DNA of 64,000 nt from Achromobacter spanius (GCF_029637605.1 NZ_CP121261.1:310001-374000); one strand, 5' to 3'. Counted from the stretch's first letter, positions 35,170-44,363 are shown. Program-made: numbers and translations. The notes: generated from the sequence alone by a model not told the origin.

Positions 35170-37167
35170 ATGACAGAGAATCAAGACGAAAAGTCGATCC
35201 TGTACACGCAGTTCGGTACGCACAGCCCTTATTGGCGTCTGTCGGCCGATAGCGACGCCATACAGTTGGCCGCCATCAAGGGGGCGACCAACATCGCATT
35301 GGCGCTGCGGCCGGATCAGGCAGACACGGTTCGATCGCTGACGGGGATTACCTCCAGCGTGCGCATCGACATCATGCTGTACGGCGATCTGCTGCGCTTG
35401 CACCTGGTGGGCCGCAAGATCAACCCGAACGAATGGGCCGGCACCGCGTCCGCCTATTCCGATACCGAATCCGTCGCCAAGGACCTGGTTGAAGGCCTGT
35501 CGTTTGCCGAGACGGTGGTGTCCGAGGCCAATTCGGTGATCGTCATCGTGGACCAGAACGGCCGCGTACAGCGCTTCAACAAGCTCAGCGAGGAATACAC
35601 GGGCAAGCGCGAACAAGACATCGTCGGGCGCAGCGTGTTCGAAATGTTCATGACGCGCGAAGAAGCCATCGCATCCCGCCGCAATATCGCGGAATTCTAC
35701 AAACGCGGGCAGTCGTATGAGGTCGAACGGCTGATCAACACGGTCAAGGGCCCGCGGCTATTCCTGTTCCGCAACAAATTCGTCACCAGCGGCAGCGGTG
35801 AAAAGCGTGTCTACCTGATCTGCTCGGGCACCGACATCACCGAAGAACGCCAGGCGCAGGAACGGCTGCGCGTGCTGGCCAATACCGACATGCTGACCAA
35901 CCTGCCCAACCGGCATGCCATCACGTCGCGCCTGAAGGCAGCGTTGGCGGCGGGGCAGGACGGGCGCGGCGGCGTGCTGTTTCTGGACCTGGACAACTTC
36001 AAGCGCATCAACGACCACTATGGCCACGGCTTTGGCGACCGCCTGCTCAAGGCCGTGTCGGTGGCGATTTCAACCTGCCTGTCGCCGGGCCAGACGCTGG
36101 CCCGCCTGGGGGGCGACGAATTCATCGTGTTGCAGGAACAGGCGCAGGCCTGGGAATTGGAAGCCACCGCCGAACGCATCATCGAACGGCTGCGCGAGCC
36201 GTTCCGCCAAGGTTTGATCGAGGTCTACACCAGTTGCTCGATCGGCATCGCCATGTACCCCGACCACGGCGCCGACCTGGACAGCGTGGTGCGCAGCGCC
36301 GACATCGCCATGTATGTGGCCAAGGAAGCCGGGCGCCATACCTATCGCGTGTTCCAGCCCGACATGGACCGCCGCAACGCCGACTACGTGTGGCTGGACA
36401 CGAACCTGCGCAAGGCCTTGGCCGAAAATCACCTGATGCTGCATTACCAGCCCAAGCTGGTGGGCCGCACCGGTGAAGTCCACAGCGTTGAAGCGCTGTT
36501 GCGCTGGCGCTCGCCCGATCGTGGCATGGTCTGCCCCGGCACCTTCATTCCTTATGCCGAAGAATCCGGCCTGATCTCGCCGCTGGGCGTGTGGGTGATG
36601 CGCGAAGCCGCGCGCCAGGCCGCGGCCTGGAAGCGCGACGGCCTGAACATCCGCATCGCCATCAACATGTCGGCACGGCAGTTGGACGACAAGGGCGTGG
36701 TCAGCGACTTCATGCGCGCCATTGGCGATGCGGGTCTTGAGCCCTGCATGCTGGATATCGAGCTCACCGAAAGCTGCCTGATCGAAGACGAGGGCGCCGC
36801 CATCGACCTGATCAAGCAGTTCCGCCAATTGGGCGCGCGGGTGCACCTGGACGATTTCGGCACGGGTTATTCGTCGCTATCGCAACTGGCGCGCATTCCG
36901 CTGGACGCCATCAAGCTGGACGCCAGCTTTGTGCGCGGCGTGAACGAGAACCCGGTGTCGCAAGCGCTGGCCCGCGCCATCGTGGCCGTGGCCCGCACGC
37001 TGGAATTGAAGGTGATTGCGGAAGGCGTGGAAACGCTTGAGGAAGCCGCCTTCCTGGATACGCTGGGCGTGGACGCCAAGCAGGGCTATCTGTATGCCAA
37101 GCCCATGCCCGCGACCGAATTCGTTTCCTGGCTGGCCCAGCGGCGCCGGCTGCATCTGATCGCCTGA
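35170..37167 (+). CDS. rpfR: DSF receptor / cyclic-di-GMP enzyme RpfR (PdeR-like), PAS-GGDEF-EAL
   Basis: A 665-residue cytoplasmic sensor. Residues 1-100 match the RpfF-interaction domain (FGTHSPYWRLSADSDAIQLA, LHLVGRKINPNEWAGTA). A PAS domain follows (FAETVVSEANSVIVIVDQNG), then GGDEF with RLGGDEF near 312-318, and EAL with SVEALLRW near 438-445, LDDFGTGYSS and EGVETLEEA. Both catalytic motifs are intact. The order and length match Burkholderia RpfR and E. coli PdeR, which hydrolyse c-di-GMP; in RpfR this responds to cis-2-dodecenoic acid bound by PAS. The start at 35170 has a GGGGGG site; the frame is open to 35134. Convergent with rpfF. Confidence 0.92.
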   Translation: MTENQDEKSILYTQFGTHSPYWRLSADSDAIQLAAIKGATNIALALRPDQADTVRSLTGITSSVRIDIMLYGDLLRLHLVGRKINPNEWAGTASAYSDTESVAKDLVEGLSFAETVVSEANSVIVIVDQNGRVQRFNKLSEEYTGKREQDIVGRSVFEMFMTREEAIASRRNIAEFYKRGQSYEVERLINTVKGPRLFLFRNKFVTSGSGEKRVYLICSGTDITEERQAQERLRVLANTDMLTNLPNRHAITSRLKAALAAGQDGRGGVLFLDLDNFKRINDHYGHGFGDRLLKAVSVAISTCLSPGQTLARLGGDEFIVLQEQAQAWELEATAERIIERLREPFRQGLIEVYTSCSIGIAMYPDHGADLDSVVRSADIAMYVAKEAGRHTYRVFQPDMDRRNADYVWLDTNLRKALAENHLMLHYQPKLVGRTGEVHSVEALLRWRSPDRGMVCPGTFIPYAEESGLISPLGVWVMREAARQAAAWKRDGLNIRIAINMSARQLDDKGVVSDFMRAIGDAGLEPCMLDIELTESCLIEDEGAAIDLIKQFRQLGARVHLDDFGTGYSSLSQLARIPLDAIKLDASFVRGVNENPVSQALARAIVAVARTLELKVIAEGVETLEEAAFLDTLGVDAKQGYLYAKPMPATEFVSWLAQRRRLHLIA

Positions 37168-37194
37168 TGCAGCCAGCGCGAGGCGCGGGCGTGT

Positions 37195-38079
37195 TCAGTG
37201 CATGGTGGCTTCCTGCACGGCTTCGCTGCTGACGGCGCTGCGGCGGTTCTGCGCCAGCACCAGGCGCTCCATGTAGGCGCGGTCCTTCGGGTCGATCGAG
37301 AACGCGGCCTCGACCCAGTCCTCGGTGATGTCCATCAGTTCGGAACGCGACAGGTTCAGCACGCGCTGGCGGGCGCGCAGCATGGCGCGCATGCCGTTGA
37401 GCTTGGGCCGCATCACGTCGATGAAGGTACGCGTGGCACGGTAGGCCTCGCCCGGTTCGAACAGGGTGTCGACCAGCCCCTTGCCGTGGAACCATTCGGC
37501 GGTGTGCGATTCGCCCGAGCTGATCAGCTCTTCAGCCAGCTTCATGCCCGAACGGCGCGCCACCAGCGAATAGCCGCCCATGCCCGGGAACAGGTTGAAC
37601 GCCATTTCCGGAAAGCCCATGCGCGCATTGTTCTGCGCCAGCACGAAGTGGTGCGCCAACGCGGCTTCAAAGCCGCCGCCCAGCGCCGTGCCTTCGATCA
37701 TGGCCAACGAGATCGCGCCGGTATCGAAGCCGCGCGAGGCCGCATGCACGCAGTCCACGCAAGCGCGCGCATAGGCCCGCAGCGCTTCGCGCTTGCCGGT
37801 GCGGATGGCTTCGGCGAAGAAGTTCAAGTCGCCGCCCACGTTGTAGATCTGGGGCACCAGCGAGCCCGTGACCCAGAAATCGATGGGCAGGCCCGAATCC
37901 TTCGCGGCGCGCGCCAGGGTCATGATTTCGTCGATGAGTTCGTGGTTGAAGCACGGTCGCGGTTGTGCACGCAGCATCATCCACATGACTCGGCGTCCCT
38001 CCTCATAAAAGGCCGAGATTTGCTTCATGTTGCCCGCGGCGGTGAAGGGGTGGCAGTCGGTATGAATGAGTTGATTCAT
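37195..38079 (-). CDS. rpfF: DSF synthase RpfF (crotonase-fold enoyl-CoA hydratase/thioesterase)
   Basis: A 294-residue enzyme that makes diffusible signal factor (a cis-2-unsaturated fatty acid) from acyl-ACP. FYEEGRRVMWMMLRAQPRPC, FWVTGSLVPQIYNVGGDLNF and GFPEMAFNLFPGMGGYSLVA are diagnostic of RpfF rather than ordinary crotonases. The two catalytic glutamates fall at Glu138 (ALGGGFEAA) and Glu158 (GFPE), matching Glu141/Glu161 of the Xanthomonas enzyme. It faces rpfR with a 27-bp gap. The ribosome site is weak. Confidence 0.93.
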   Translation of the reverse strand: MNQLIHTDCHPFTAAGNMKQISAFYEEGRRVMWMMLRAQPRPCFNHELIDEIMTLARAAKDSGLPIDFWVTGSLVPQIYNVGGDLNFFAEAIRTGKREALRAYARACVDCVHAASRGFDTGAISLAMIEGTALGGGFEAALAHHFVLAQNNARMGFPEMAFNLFPGMGGYSLVARRSGMKLAEELISSGESHTAEWFHGKGLVDTLFEPGEAYRATRTFIDVMRPKLNGMRAMLRARQRVLNLSRSELMDITEDWVEAAFSIDPKDRAYMERLVLAQNRRSAVSSEAVQEATMH

Positions 38080-38284
38080 TTGCTTTCGTCCAATCGATCA
38101 AGGTGAGTCGGAGTACTGCCGGCTCAGCCTAAACCAGACCTTCCGGGTGCCGTCTCATGCAAACCTCGTCCGGCTGGCCAGACTTGGCCGTAGGTCGAAC
38201 TGCCGAGTGATTAACGAAAATGTCTTGACGTCAGGGCCAGGGTCTCGGCCGCTCGGGCGAGACGCGCATCGCCGCAATGGATGA

Positions 38285-38310
38285 GCAAGCTCGCAAATTC
38301 GCGAGCTTGC
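38285..38310. repeat. Perfect inverted repeat, 10-bp arms
   Basis: GCAAGCTCGC (38285-38294) and GCGAGCTTGC (38301-38310) flank a 6-nt loop. No T-run follows on either strand, so it is not a standard terminator. It may be a transcript end needing Rho, an RNA fold or a protein site. Confidence 0.8.
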
Positions 38311-38366
38311 GGGCGATAGGCCAAACGCCTCTCGGGCGGCTTGCCGTCATGCGTTCGGATGAGGAT

Positions 38367-38382
38367 GTTGCAGCACTGCAAC
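38367..38382. promoter_or_regulatory. 16-bp palindrome GTTGCAG-CA-CTGCAAC
   Basis: Seven-base perfect arms around CA, 84 bp before the receptor start. It differs at one base from TTGCGGCACTGCAA upstream of napE over the central 14 bp, suggesting a shared regulator or chance. The regulator is unknown. Confidence 0.5.
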
Positions 38383-38385
38383 AAG

Positions 38386-38418
38386 ATTGAGTCTCATTTG
38401 TAAATAGAATCAATTCTC
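38386..38418 (+). promoter_or_regulatory. Fur-box-like segment before the siderophore receptor
   Basis: ATTGAGTCTCATTTG followed by AAATAGAATCAATTCTC. The second part reads GAGAATTGATTCTATTT on the minus strand, close to the Fur pattern GAGAATGATTCTCATT. It lies 49-80 bp before the receptor start, as expected for iron repression. Confidence 0.5.
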
Positions 38419-38466
38419 GATAGCATCGCGCCTTTCATTTTCCTGAACCGACGTAAAGGTCTTGCG

Positions 38467-40566
38467 ATGCATCCGCCGTTTGTCCCACGCTCCCTCTCTT
38501 TGGCGGTAGCGTTCGCCCTGTCATCCGCCTTGCCGCAGGCAATGGCCCAGACCGCCCAATTGCCCGCCATCAGTGTCGAAGGCACTAACGCCGACGACCC
38601 GCGTGTGCCGGAAGTCACCACCGCTACGCGTACGCAGACGCCCGCCCGCTACGTGCCGCAGACCATCGACACGGTCAAGGTCGAAAACGTGCAGAACTAC
38701 GGCGTCTCGACGATCAGCGATGCGTTGTCGGGCATGCCCAACGTATCCAGCGCGCAAGACACGCGCTTTGACTCGGTGCGTATCCGCGGCTTTGACGCCA
38801 GCAGCGATTTCTATCTGGACGGCATCCGCGACGACAGCCAGTACGTGCGCGACCTGCGCAACATTGAACGCATCGAGGTGCTGAAGGGGCCGGCCGCCGT
38901 GCTGTACGGGCGGGGCAGCCAGGGCGGTATCGTCAACCGCATCAGCAAGGCGCCGCAGCCCGGCCGGGAATCCAGCATCGAAGCGCAGACCGGCAGTTGG
39001 GATTTGCGCAGCGTGTACGGCGACCTCAGCGCCGACCCGAGCGATAACGTCAGCGTGCGCCTGAACCTGGGCCAGGAAGACAGCAACAGCTTTCGCCACA
39101 AGATCGGCGGCACGCGTCAACTGGTGGCGCCCGCCATCAACTGGCGCATCACGCCCAACCTGGACTGGCTGGTGCAGTACGAATACAGCCGCTATGACCG
39201 CACGCCCGACCGTGGCATCCCCAGCGTCAACGGCCGGCCCGCCGACGTGGGCCGCAGCACCGTCTACGGCGATCCCGACCGCGACTACATCGACGACCGC
39301 GCGCAATCGTTCCGCTCGCGCCTGGCCTACACACTGGCGCCCGATTGGCAATTGCGCTACACGCTGGGCGTGTTCAAGCTGGACAGCGATTTCGACAACA
39401 CCTACCTGACGGGCTACAACGCCGCCACCGGCAAGGTGACGCGCACGCGCTGGCAGCAGGACCTAAGCACGCGCAACATCACCAACAACCTGGAAACCGA
39501 AGGGGTGTTCCGCACGGGCAGCGTCGAGCACCGCGTGTTGTTTGGCGTTGAACTGGCCCATCAGGACCGGTCGCCCACCTTGTATTCCGCCGCCACGCGC
39601 GGGCCGGGCGCGCAGCCCGTGCCGGCGCTGGATCTCTACGATCCGGACTTGTCCCAGCAGCACAACGGCGCCATGGCGCTCAGCAGCGATGCGCGGCACA
39701 AGGTCAAGAGCCAGGGCTACTACGTGCAGGACCAGATCCGGCTGAACGACGACTGGCAGATATTGCTGGGCGTGCGCATGGACCGCTTCAACATCGATTC
39801 CACCAACCGTCTGCTGGATGCCTCGGCGTCGCATGACAGCAGCGGCGTCAGCCCGCGCGTGGGCGTGGTGTGGTCGCCGCTGCGCGACCATTCCTTCTAT
39901 GCCTCGTACAGCAAGACGTTTTCGCCCACGGGCGGCGGCACCATCGGCATCACGCCGAACGCGCGCGGCAACACCAACGAGCTGGCCCCCGAACACACGC
40001 GCCAGACGGAAGTGGGCGTCAAGAGCGATTGGCTGGACGGGCAGTTGAGCACCACGCTGTCGCTGTACCAGCTTGAACTCTATAACCGCCGCACTACCGA
40101 CCCCAACGACCCGACGCTGGTGTTGCTGACCGGCAAGCAGCGTTCACGCGGCATCGAGCTGACCGCCGCCGGCCGGCTGACGGGCAACTGGTATCTGCGT
40201 GGCGGGATCGGCCTGCAAAACGCCGCCATCATCGAAGACAACAACGGCATGGCGGGCAACCGCGTCAGCAACGTGGCGCGGCGCAACGGCAGCGTGTTCC
40301 TGACCTACAAGCCGGCCGAGGGCCTGTATGGCGAAACCGGGCTGACCTTTGTGGGCGAACGCTACGCCGACAACACTAACCTGACGACGCTGCCGGGCTA
40401 TGCGCGCTGGGACGCGCTGGTGGGCTATCGCACCGGCAAGTGGGACTGGCGCCTGGCCATGCGCAACATCACCGACAAGACCTACTACGGCTCGGCCACC
40501 AGCGCCGGGCAGATCCAGGTGGGCGAGCCGCGCACCGTGGTGGCCACGGCGCAATACCGGTTCTGA
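38467..40566 (+). CDS. TonB-dependent siderophore receptor
   Basis: A 699-residue outer-membrane receptor. It has a signal peptide (LAVAFALSSALPQAMAQ), a plug domain with RIRGFDASSDFYLDGIRDD and RIEVLKGPAAVLYGRGSQGG then IVNRISK, and a beta-barrel ending in TVVATAQYRF with the C-terminal aromatic residue. The N-terminus goes straight to a TonB-box/plug region with no secretin-type signalling domain, so it is a transport-only receptor. The plug and LYQLELYNRRTTDP barrel strand resemble catecholate and ferrichrome-type receptors; the ligand is not known. A likely Fur box precedes it. Confidence 0.93.
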   Translation: MHPPFVPRSLSLAVAFALSSALPQAMAQTAQLPAISVEGTNADDPRVPEVTTATRTQTPARYVPQTIDTVKVENVQNYGVSTISDALSGMPNVSSAQDTRFDSVRIRGFDASSDFYLDGIRDDSQYVRDLRNIERIEVLKGPAAVLYGRGSQGGIVNRISKAPQPGRESSIEAQTGSWDLRSVYGDLSADPSDNVSVRLNLGQEDSNSFRHKIGGTRQLVAPAINWRITPNLDWLVQYEYSRYDRTPDRGIPSVNGRPADVGRSTVYGDPDRDYIDDRAQSFRSRLAYTLAPDWQLRYTLGVFKLDSDFDNTYLTGYNAATGKVTRTRWQQDLSTRNITNNLETEGVFRTGSVEHRVLFGVELAHQDRSPTLYSAATRGPGAQPVPALDLYDPDLSQQHNGAMALSSDARHKVKSQGYYVQDQIRLNDDWQILLGVRMDRFNIDSTNRLLDASASHDSSGVSPRVGVVWSPLRDHSFYASYSKTFSPTGGGTIGITPNARGNTNELAPEHTRQTEVGVKSDWLDGQLSTTLSLYQLELYNRRTTDPNDPTLVLLTGKQRSRGIELTAAGRLTGNWYLRGGIGLQNAAIIEDNNGMAGNRVSNVARRNGSVFLTYKPAEGLYGETGLTFVGERYADNTNLTTLPGYARWDALVGYRTGKWDWRLAMRNITDKTYYGSATSAGQIQVGEPRTVVATAQYRF

Positions 40567-40574
40567 TACCGCGT

Positions 40575-41330
40575 TCAGGCCATGCCGCCATTGGCGCGCA
40601 GCACCTGCCCATTGACCCAGCCGCTGTCGTGGCCGGCCAGGAATGACACGATGCCGGCGATGTCTTCCGGTTCGCCCAGCCGTTCCAGCGGCGGCATCTT
40701 GGCAAAGTGCTCGATCAGTTCGGGGCTCTTGCCTTTCAGGAACAGTTCGGTGGCCACCGGGCCGGGCGCCACGGCATTGACCGTGATGCGGCGCCCGCGC
40801 AGTTCCTTGGCGAACACATGCGTCAGGCTTTCCACCGCGGCCTTGCTGGCGATGTAGATGGCGTAGCCCGGCAGGTTGGTCGCCACGGTGGTGCTGGACA
40901 CGTTGATGATGCTGCCGCCATCGGCCAGCCGCGTGGCGGCTTCGCGCAGCGTGTTGAAGGTACCCCGGGTATTGATGTCGAAGGTCTGGTCGTAGTCTTC
41001 GTCGCTGGTCTGCGCCAGCGGCTGCACCTTCAATACCCCGGCGCTGTTGACCAGCGCGCTGATGCGGCCCAATTCCGATTCCACCTTGTCGAACAGGGCG
41101 CGCACCTGGGCGGGCTTGGCCACGTCGGCCTGTACCGCCAGTGCGCGGCCGCCGGCCTGGCGGACCTCGTCGGCCAGGGCGTCGGCGTGCGTGGCGCTAG
41201 CCGCGTAATTGATGGCGACGGCATAACCGTCCTGGGCCAGGCGGCGCACGATGGCGGCGCCAATGCCGCGCGACCCGCCGGTAACCAGGGCGACGCGTTG
41301 CGATGCGTGATCAAGGGCTTGCGTATTCAT
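40575..41330 (-). CDS. SDR-family oxidoreductase (3-oxoacyl-ACP reductase-like)
   Basis: A 251-residue classical SDR: TGGSRGIG at residues 18-25, NSAG near 92-95, catalytic Ser in IINVSSTTV, and the YIASK Tyr-Lys pair. The C-terminal FLAGHDSGWVNGQVLRANGG is typical. It faces the TonB receptor end-to-end with an 8-bp gap and is divergent from a LysR gene at 41513, its likely regulator. The substrate is unknown. Confidence 0.9.
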   Translation of the reverse strand: MNTQALDHASQRVALVTGGSRGIGAAIVRRLAQDGYAVAINYAASATHADALADEVRQAGGRALAVQADVAKPAQVRALFDKVESELGRISALVNSAGVLKVQPLAQTSDEDYDQTFDINTRGTFNTLREAATRLADGGSIINVSSTTVATNLPGYAIYIASKAAVESLTHVFAKELRGRRITVNAVAPGPVATELFLKGKSPELIEHFAKMPPLERLGEPEDIAGIVSFLAGHDSGWVNGQVLRANGGMA

Positions 41331-41512
41331 GTGATGGCTCCAATGAAAGGGGAAGGCAAGGCAGGAAGAAAACCTGCATGGAACGAATCATGAACTATTC
41401 CAAACCGAAAATAATTACCCTATATTCGCTAAGTTAATTTCATCTGCATTAATAATCGCTAATAATCGCTACCCGAATCCCAACCCGAATCTCATCCGTA
41501 ATCCCAGCCCCC
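41331..41512. promoter_or_regulatory. AT-rich divergent promoter with a 10-bp direct repeat
   Basis: AATAATCGCT occurs twice in tandem (41451-41460, 41461-41470) in the SDR/LysR divergent region, next to AT-rich stretches fit for promoters. No clear T-N11-A palindrome stood out. Confidence 0.4.
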
Positions 41513-42424
41513 ATGGACCGATTTCAGGAAATGCAGGTATTCGTCCGCATCGCCGAGCGGCGCAGTTTTTCGCAAGCGGCGGAAGACCTGCGCATCCCGC
41601 GCGCCACGGTCACCAACCTGATCAAGCGCATGGAAAAGCGCCTGGGCGCGCGGCTGCTGGAGCGCACCACGCGCCAGGTGCGCTTGACGCATGACGGCGA
41701 GGCCTATTACCAGCGTTGTGTGCGCTTGCTGGCGGACCTGGAAGAGGCCGACGGCGCGTTCCTGAACACCGCGCCCAAAGGGTTGCTGCGGGTCAATGCG
41801 CAAGGCACGCTGGCCAAATACTTCCTCATGCCGGGCGTGCCCGGCTTTCTGGAGCGCTATCCCGACATCGTCCTGCACCTGGGCGAAGACGACCGGCTGG
41901 TTGACCTGGTGCGTGAAGGCGTGGACTGCGTGCTGCGTTCGGGCACCTTGCAGGATTCATCCCTGGCGGGCAGGCAGATCGCCTTGATGCCGCAGGTGAC
42001 GGTGGCCAGCCCCGCGTATCTGGCGCGCTTTGGCGAACCCACCGGCCTGGACGATCTGGCCGGCCACCGGGCCGTGGACTACATCTCAAGCGCCACCGGC
42101 CGCGCCATGCCCCTGGACTTCATGGTGGACGGGCGCAACGTCACGGCGCGGCCGGCGTCGGTGGTCAGCGTGACGGGCGCCGAACTCTACACCAGTGCGG
42201 CGCTGGCCGGCCTGGGCCTGGTGCAGGTACCGCGCTATCGGGTCGAGCGCGAATTGGCGGCCGGGCATCTGCGCGTCGTGCTGCCGGATCTGCCGCCCGC
42301 GCCCATGCCGGTGTCGGTGCTGTATCCGCAGAACCGGCAGGTGTCGGCGCGGGTGCGCGTCTTCACGCAGTGGCTCACCCAGGTGTTCGCCACCGCGTTC
42401 GATCAGACCATGCCGGTCAGGTAG
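41513..42424 (+). CDS. LysR-family transcriptional regulator
   Basis: A 303-residue LysR protein. The helix-turn-helix is FVRIAERRSFSQAAEDLRIP then RATVTNLIKRMEKRLGARLL, and the effector-binding domain starts near residue 88 (GLLRVNAQGTLAKYFLMPGV). It belongs by appearance to the large CrgA/DsdC-like group that controls a divergent oxidoreductase, here the SDR at 40575. Confidence 0.9.
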   Translation: MDRFQEMQVFVRIAERRSFSQAAEDLRIPRATVTNLIKRMEKRLGARLLERTTRQVRLTHDGEAYYQRCVRLLADLEEADGAFLNTAPKGLLRVNAQGTLAKYFLMPGVPGFLERYPDIVLHLGEDDRLVDLVREGVDCVLRSGTLQDSSLAGRQIALMPQVTVASPAYLARFGEPTGLDDLAGHRAVDYISSATGRAMPLDFMVDGRNVTARPASVVSVTGAELYTSAALAGLGLVQVPRYRVERELAAGHLRVVLPDLPPAPMPVSVLYPQNRQVSARVRVFTQWLTQVFATAFDQTMPVR

Positions 42425-42487
42425 GGCGTTGCGATCGCCATGCAGGCCGCCGGCTGTGGCGGGTGGCAAACATCGGCTTTGTCTTTC

Positions 42488-42913
42488 TTACGACCCCGCC
42501 ATCAGCGCCGCCGCCTTGCGAGCCAGGCGCGCCACGCCGAAGCTGCTGGCAAGCTCGTGGCCTTCCAGGTCGGGAAGCGCAATCCAGCGCGCGTCGCGTG
42601 CGTCGTCGCCGGCCACCGGTTCGCCGGACTGCCAGCGGCACAGCATGGCAATCAGGATGAAATGACGGCGCAGGGCGCCGGTGTCGTCGCGGTCGAAGAC
42701 GTCCACCGCGTCGAACACGTGCAGGGGCTCGGCCACGACGCCGGTTTCTTCCAGCAATTCGCGCGCGGTCGCGGCTTCGAGGGGTTCACCGGCGTTGATC
42801 TTGCCGCCCGGAAAGGCCCAGCAGTTTTCGTCGGGTGGGTTCGCGCGGCGCACCAGCAGCACGTGGCCGTCGCGGATGACGGCGGCGATGGTGGCGGCAA
42901 TGGGGGAGGTCAT
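42488..42913 (-). CDS. NUDIX hydrolase (ADP-ribose pyrophosphatase-like)
   Basis: A 141-residue NUDIX protein. The box is complete: GGKINAGEPLEAATARELLE followed by ETGVV, with the REL-EE metal-binding glutamates. PDENCWAFPGGK resembles ADP-ribose pyrophosphatases or MutT-type enzymes; the substrate cannot be told from sequence. Single gene, convergent with the LysR gene. Confidence 0.9.
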   Translation of the reverse strand: MTSPIAATIAAVIRDGHVLLVRRANPPDENCWAFPGGKINAGEPLEAATARELLEETGVVAEPLHVFDAVDVFDRDDTGALRRHFILIAMLCRWQSGEPVAGDDARDARWIALPDLEGHELASSFGVARLARKAAALMAGS

Positions 42914-42974
42914 GCGGAAATCTCCAAGGGGTGGCGCTCATCCTAACGTATCGGGCGAGGCCACCCCAAGGCGC

Positions 42975-44234
42975 TTACTTCTTCACCAGCGGGCAGGTGG
43001 ATTTGGACAAGGGCATGAAGGCCTGGTCGCCCGGCAGGGTGGCCACCAGCTTGTAATAGTCCCACGGCCGTTTGGATTCAGACGGTTGCTTGACCTCGAA
43101 CAGGTACATGTCGTGCACCATGCGGCCGTCCTCGCGGATGCGGCCGTTGGTGGCGAAGAAGTCGTTGATGGGCATGGACTTCATCTGCTTCATCACGGCT
43201 TCGGGCGCATCGGTGCCGGCTGCCTGCACCGCCTTCAGATAGTGCATGACCGACGAATACGTGCCCGCCTGGCTCATGTTGGGCATTTTCTTCAGCTTGT
43301 CGTAGTAGCGCTGCGACCAGGCGCGCGTCTGGTCGTTCATGTCCCAGTAGAACGCTTCAGTCAGAGTCAGGCCGGCGGCGGTGTCCAGGCCCAGGGCGTG
43401 GATGTCATTGATGTACAAGAGCAGGCCGGCCATCTTCTGGCCGCCCTGGGTCAGGCCGAATTCGCGGGCCGCCTTGATGGCGTTGACCGTGTCGCCGCCC
43501 GCGTTGGCCAGGCCCACCACCTGCGCCTTGCTGGCCTGGGCCTGCAGCAGATAGGACGCGAAGTCGCTGGAACCCAGCGGATGGCGCGATGCGCCCAACA
43601 CCGTGCCGCCGTTGGCCTTGACCACGTCGGTGGCGGATGCTTGCAGCGTGTGGCCGAAAGCGTAGTCGGCCGTCAGGAAGTACCAGGTCTTGCCGCCTTT
43701 TTCGACGTTGGCGCGCGCCGTGGTGTTGGCCAGCGACCAGGTGTCGTAGGTGTAGTGCACGGAATAGGGCGAGCAAAGATCGTTGGTGATGCGTTCGGTG
43801 CCGGGGCCGCTGAACACGACGATCTTCTTCTTTTCGCGGGCCACTTCCAGCACGGCCAGCGCGGGCGCGGAACCCGCCACGTCCATGATGGCGTCCACCT
43901 TCTCGGTGTCGTACCACTCGCGTGCCTTGGCGGCGGCGATATCGGCCTTGTTCTGGTGGTCCACCACCATCATGTCGATCTTCTTGCCCAGCACCGTGCC
44001 GCCGAAATCGGCGATGGCCATCTCGGCCGCGGTGGCGCTGCCCTTGCCGGTCACGTCGGCGTAGACGCCGCTCATGTCCAGGATCAGGCCCAGGCGGACG
44101 ACGTCGTCAGAGACGGCGGCAGGCTGCGCCCAGGCGGGAGTGGCCGTGACCGCCAGCAGGGCGGATGCGGCGAATAGACGGGTAATCGTGCTGCGGAATT
44201 GCATGGAAATCCGGGGCGTGTTGGCGTAAGCCAT
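42975..44234 (-). CDS. ABC transporter substrate-binding protein, branched-chain amino acid type
   Basis: A 419-residue type 1 periplasmic binding protein (LivJ/aromatic-acid family): DVVRLGLILDMSGVYADVTG at the start of the mature part and NGGTVLGASRHPLGSSDFAS in the second lobe. GAGGAGA 6 nt before the ATG at 44234 sets the start, giving an 11-residue extension before a classical signal (LFAASALLAVTATPAWA). No permease or ATPase genes accompany it. It lies 129 bp after the UTRA regulator on the same strand and may bring in the substrate of that cluster. Confidence 0.88.
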   Translation of the reverse strand: MAYANTPRISMQFRSTITRLFAASALLAVTATPAWAQPAAVSDDVVRLGLILDMSGVYADVTGKGSATAAEMAIADFGGTVLGKKIDMMVVDHQNKADIAAAKAREWYDTEKVDAIMDVAGSAPALAVLEVAREKKKIVVFSGPGTERITNDLCSPYSVHYTYDTWSLANTTARANVEKGGKTWYFLTADYAFGHTLQASATDVVKANGGTVLGASRHPLGSSDFASYLLQAQASKAQVVGLANAGGDTVNAIKAAREFGLTQGGQKMAGLLLYINDIHALGLDTAAGLTLTEAFYWDMNDQTRAWSQRYYDKLKKMPNMSQAGTYSSVMHYLKAVQAAGTDAPEAVMKQMKSMPINDFFATNGRIREDGRMVHDMYLFEVKQPSESKRPWDYYKLVATLPGDQAFMPLSKSTCPLVKK

Positions 44235-44363
44235 GGTTTGTCTCCTCTTGTGCCGGATCGGTCTGGAACCTGCTGGCGCTTCAATGGCGCTCTGGTGTCT
44301 GGGGCGGCGAAAGTGGGCGTGGCGGTGGGATGGGCTCCTTGGATGGGTCGGAAAGGCGGGGGG

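Larger units (their letters stand above)
38080..38466. other. Divergent intergenic region between rpfF and the siderophore receptor
   Basis: This 387-bp stretch has no accepted gene. It holds a strong hairpin (38285-38310), a 16-bp palindrome (38367-38382) and a Fur-like AT-rich segment (38386-38418). The minus-strand frame at 38413-38231 has no coding signs. Confidence 0.65.

Noticed and set aside
38231..38413. 60-residue minus-strand ORF upstream of the TonB receptor
   Set aside because: It runs through the palindrome and hairpin, has no ribosome site and no coding character.
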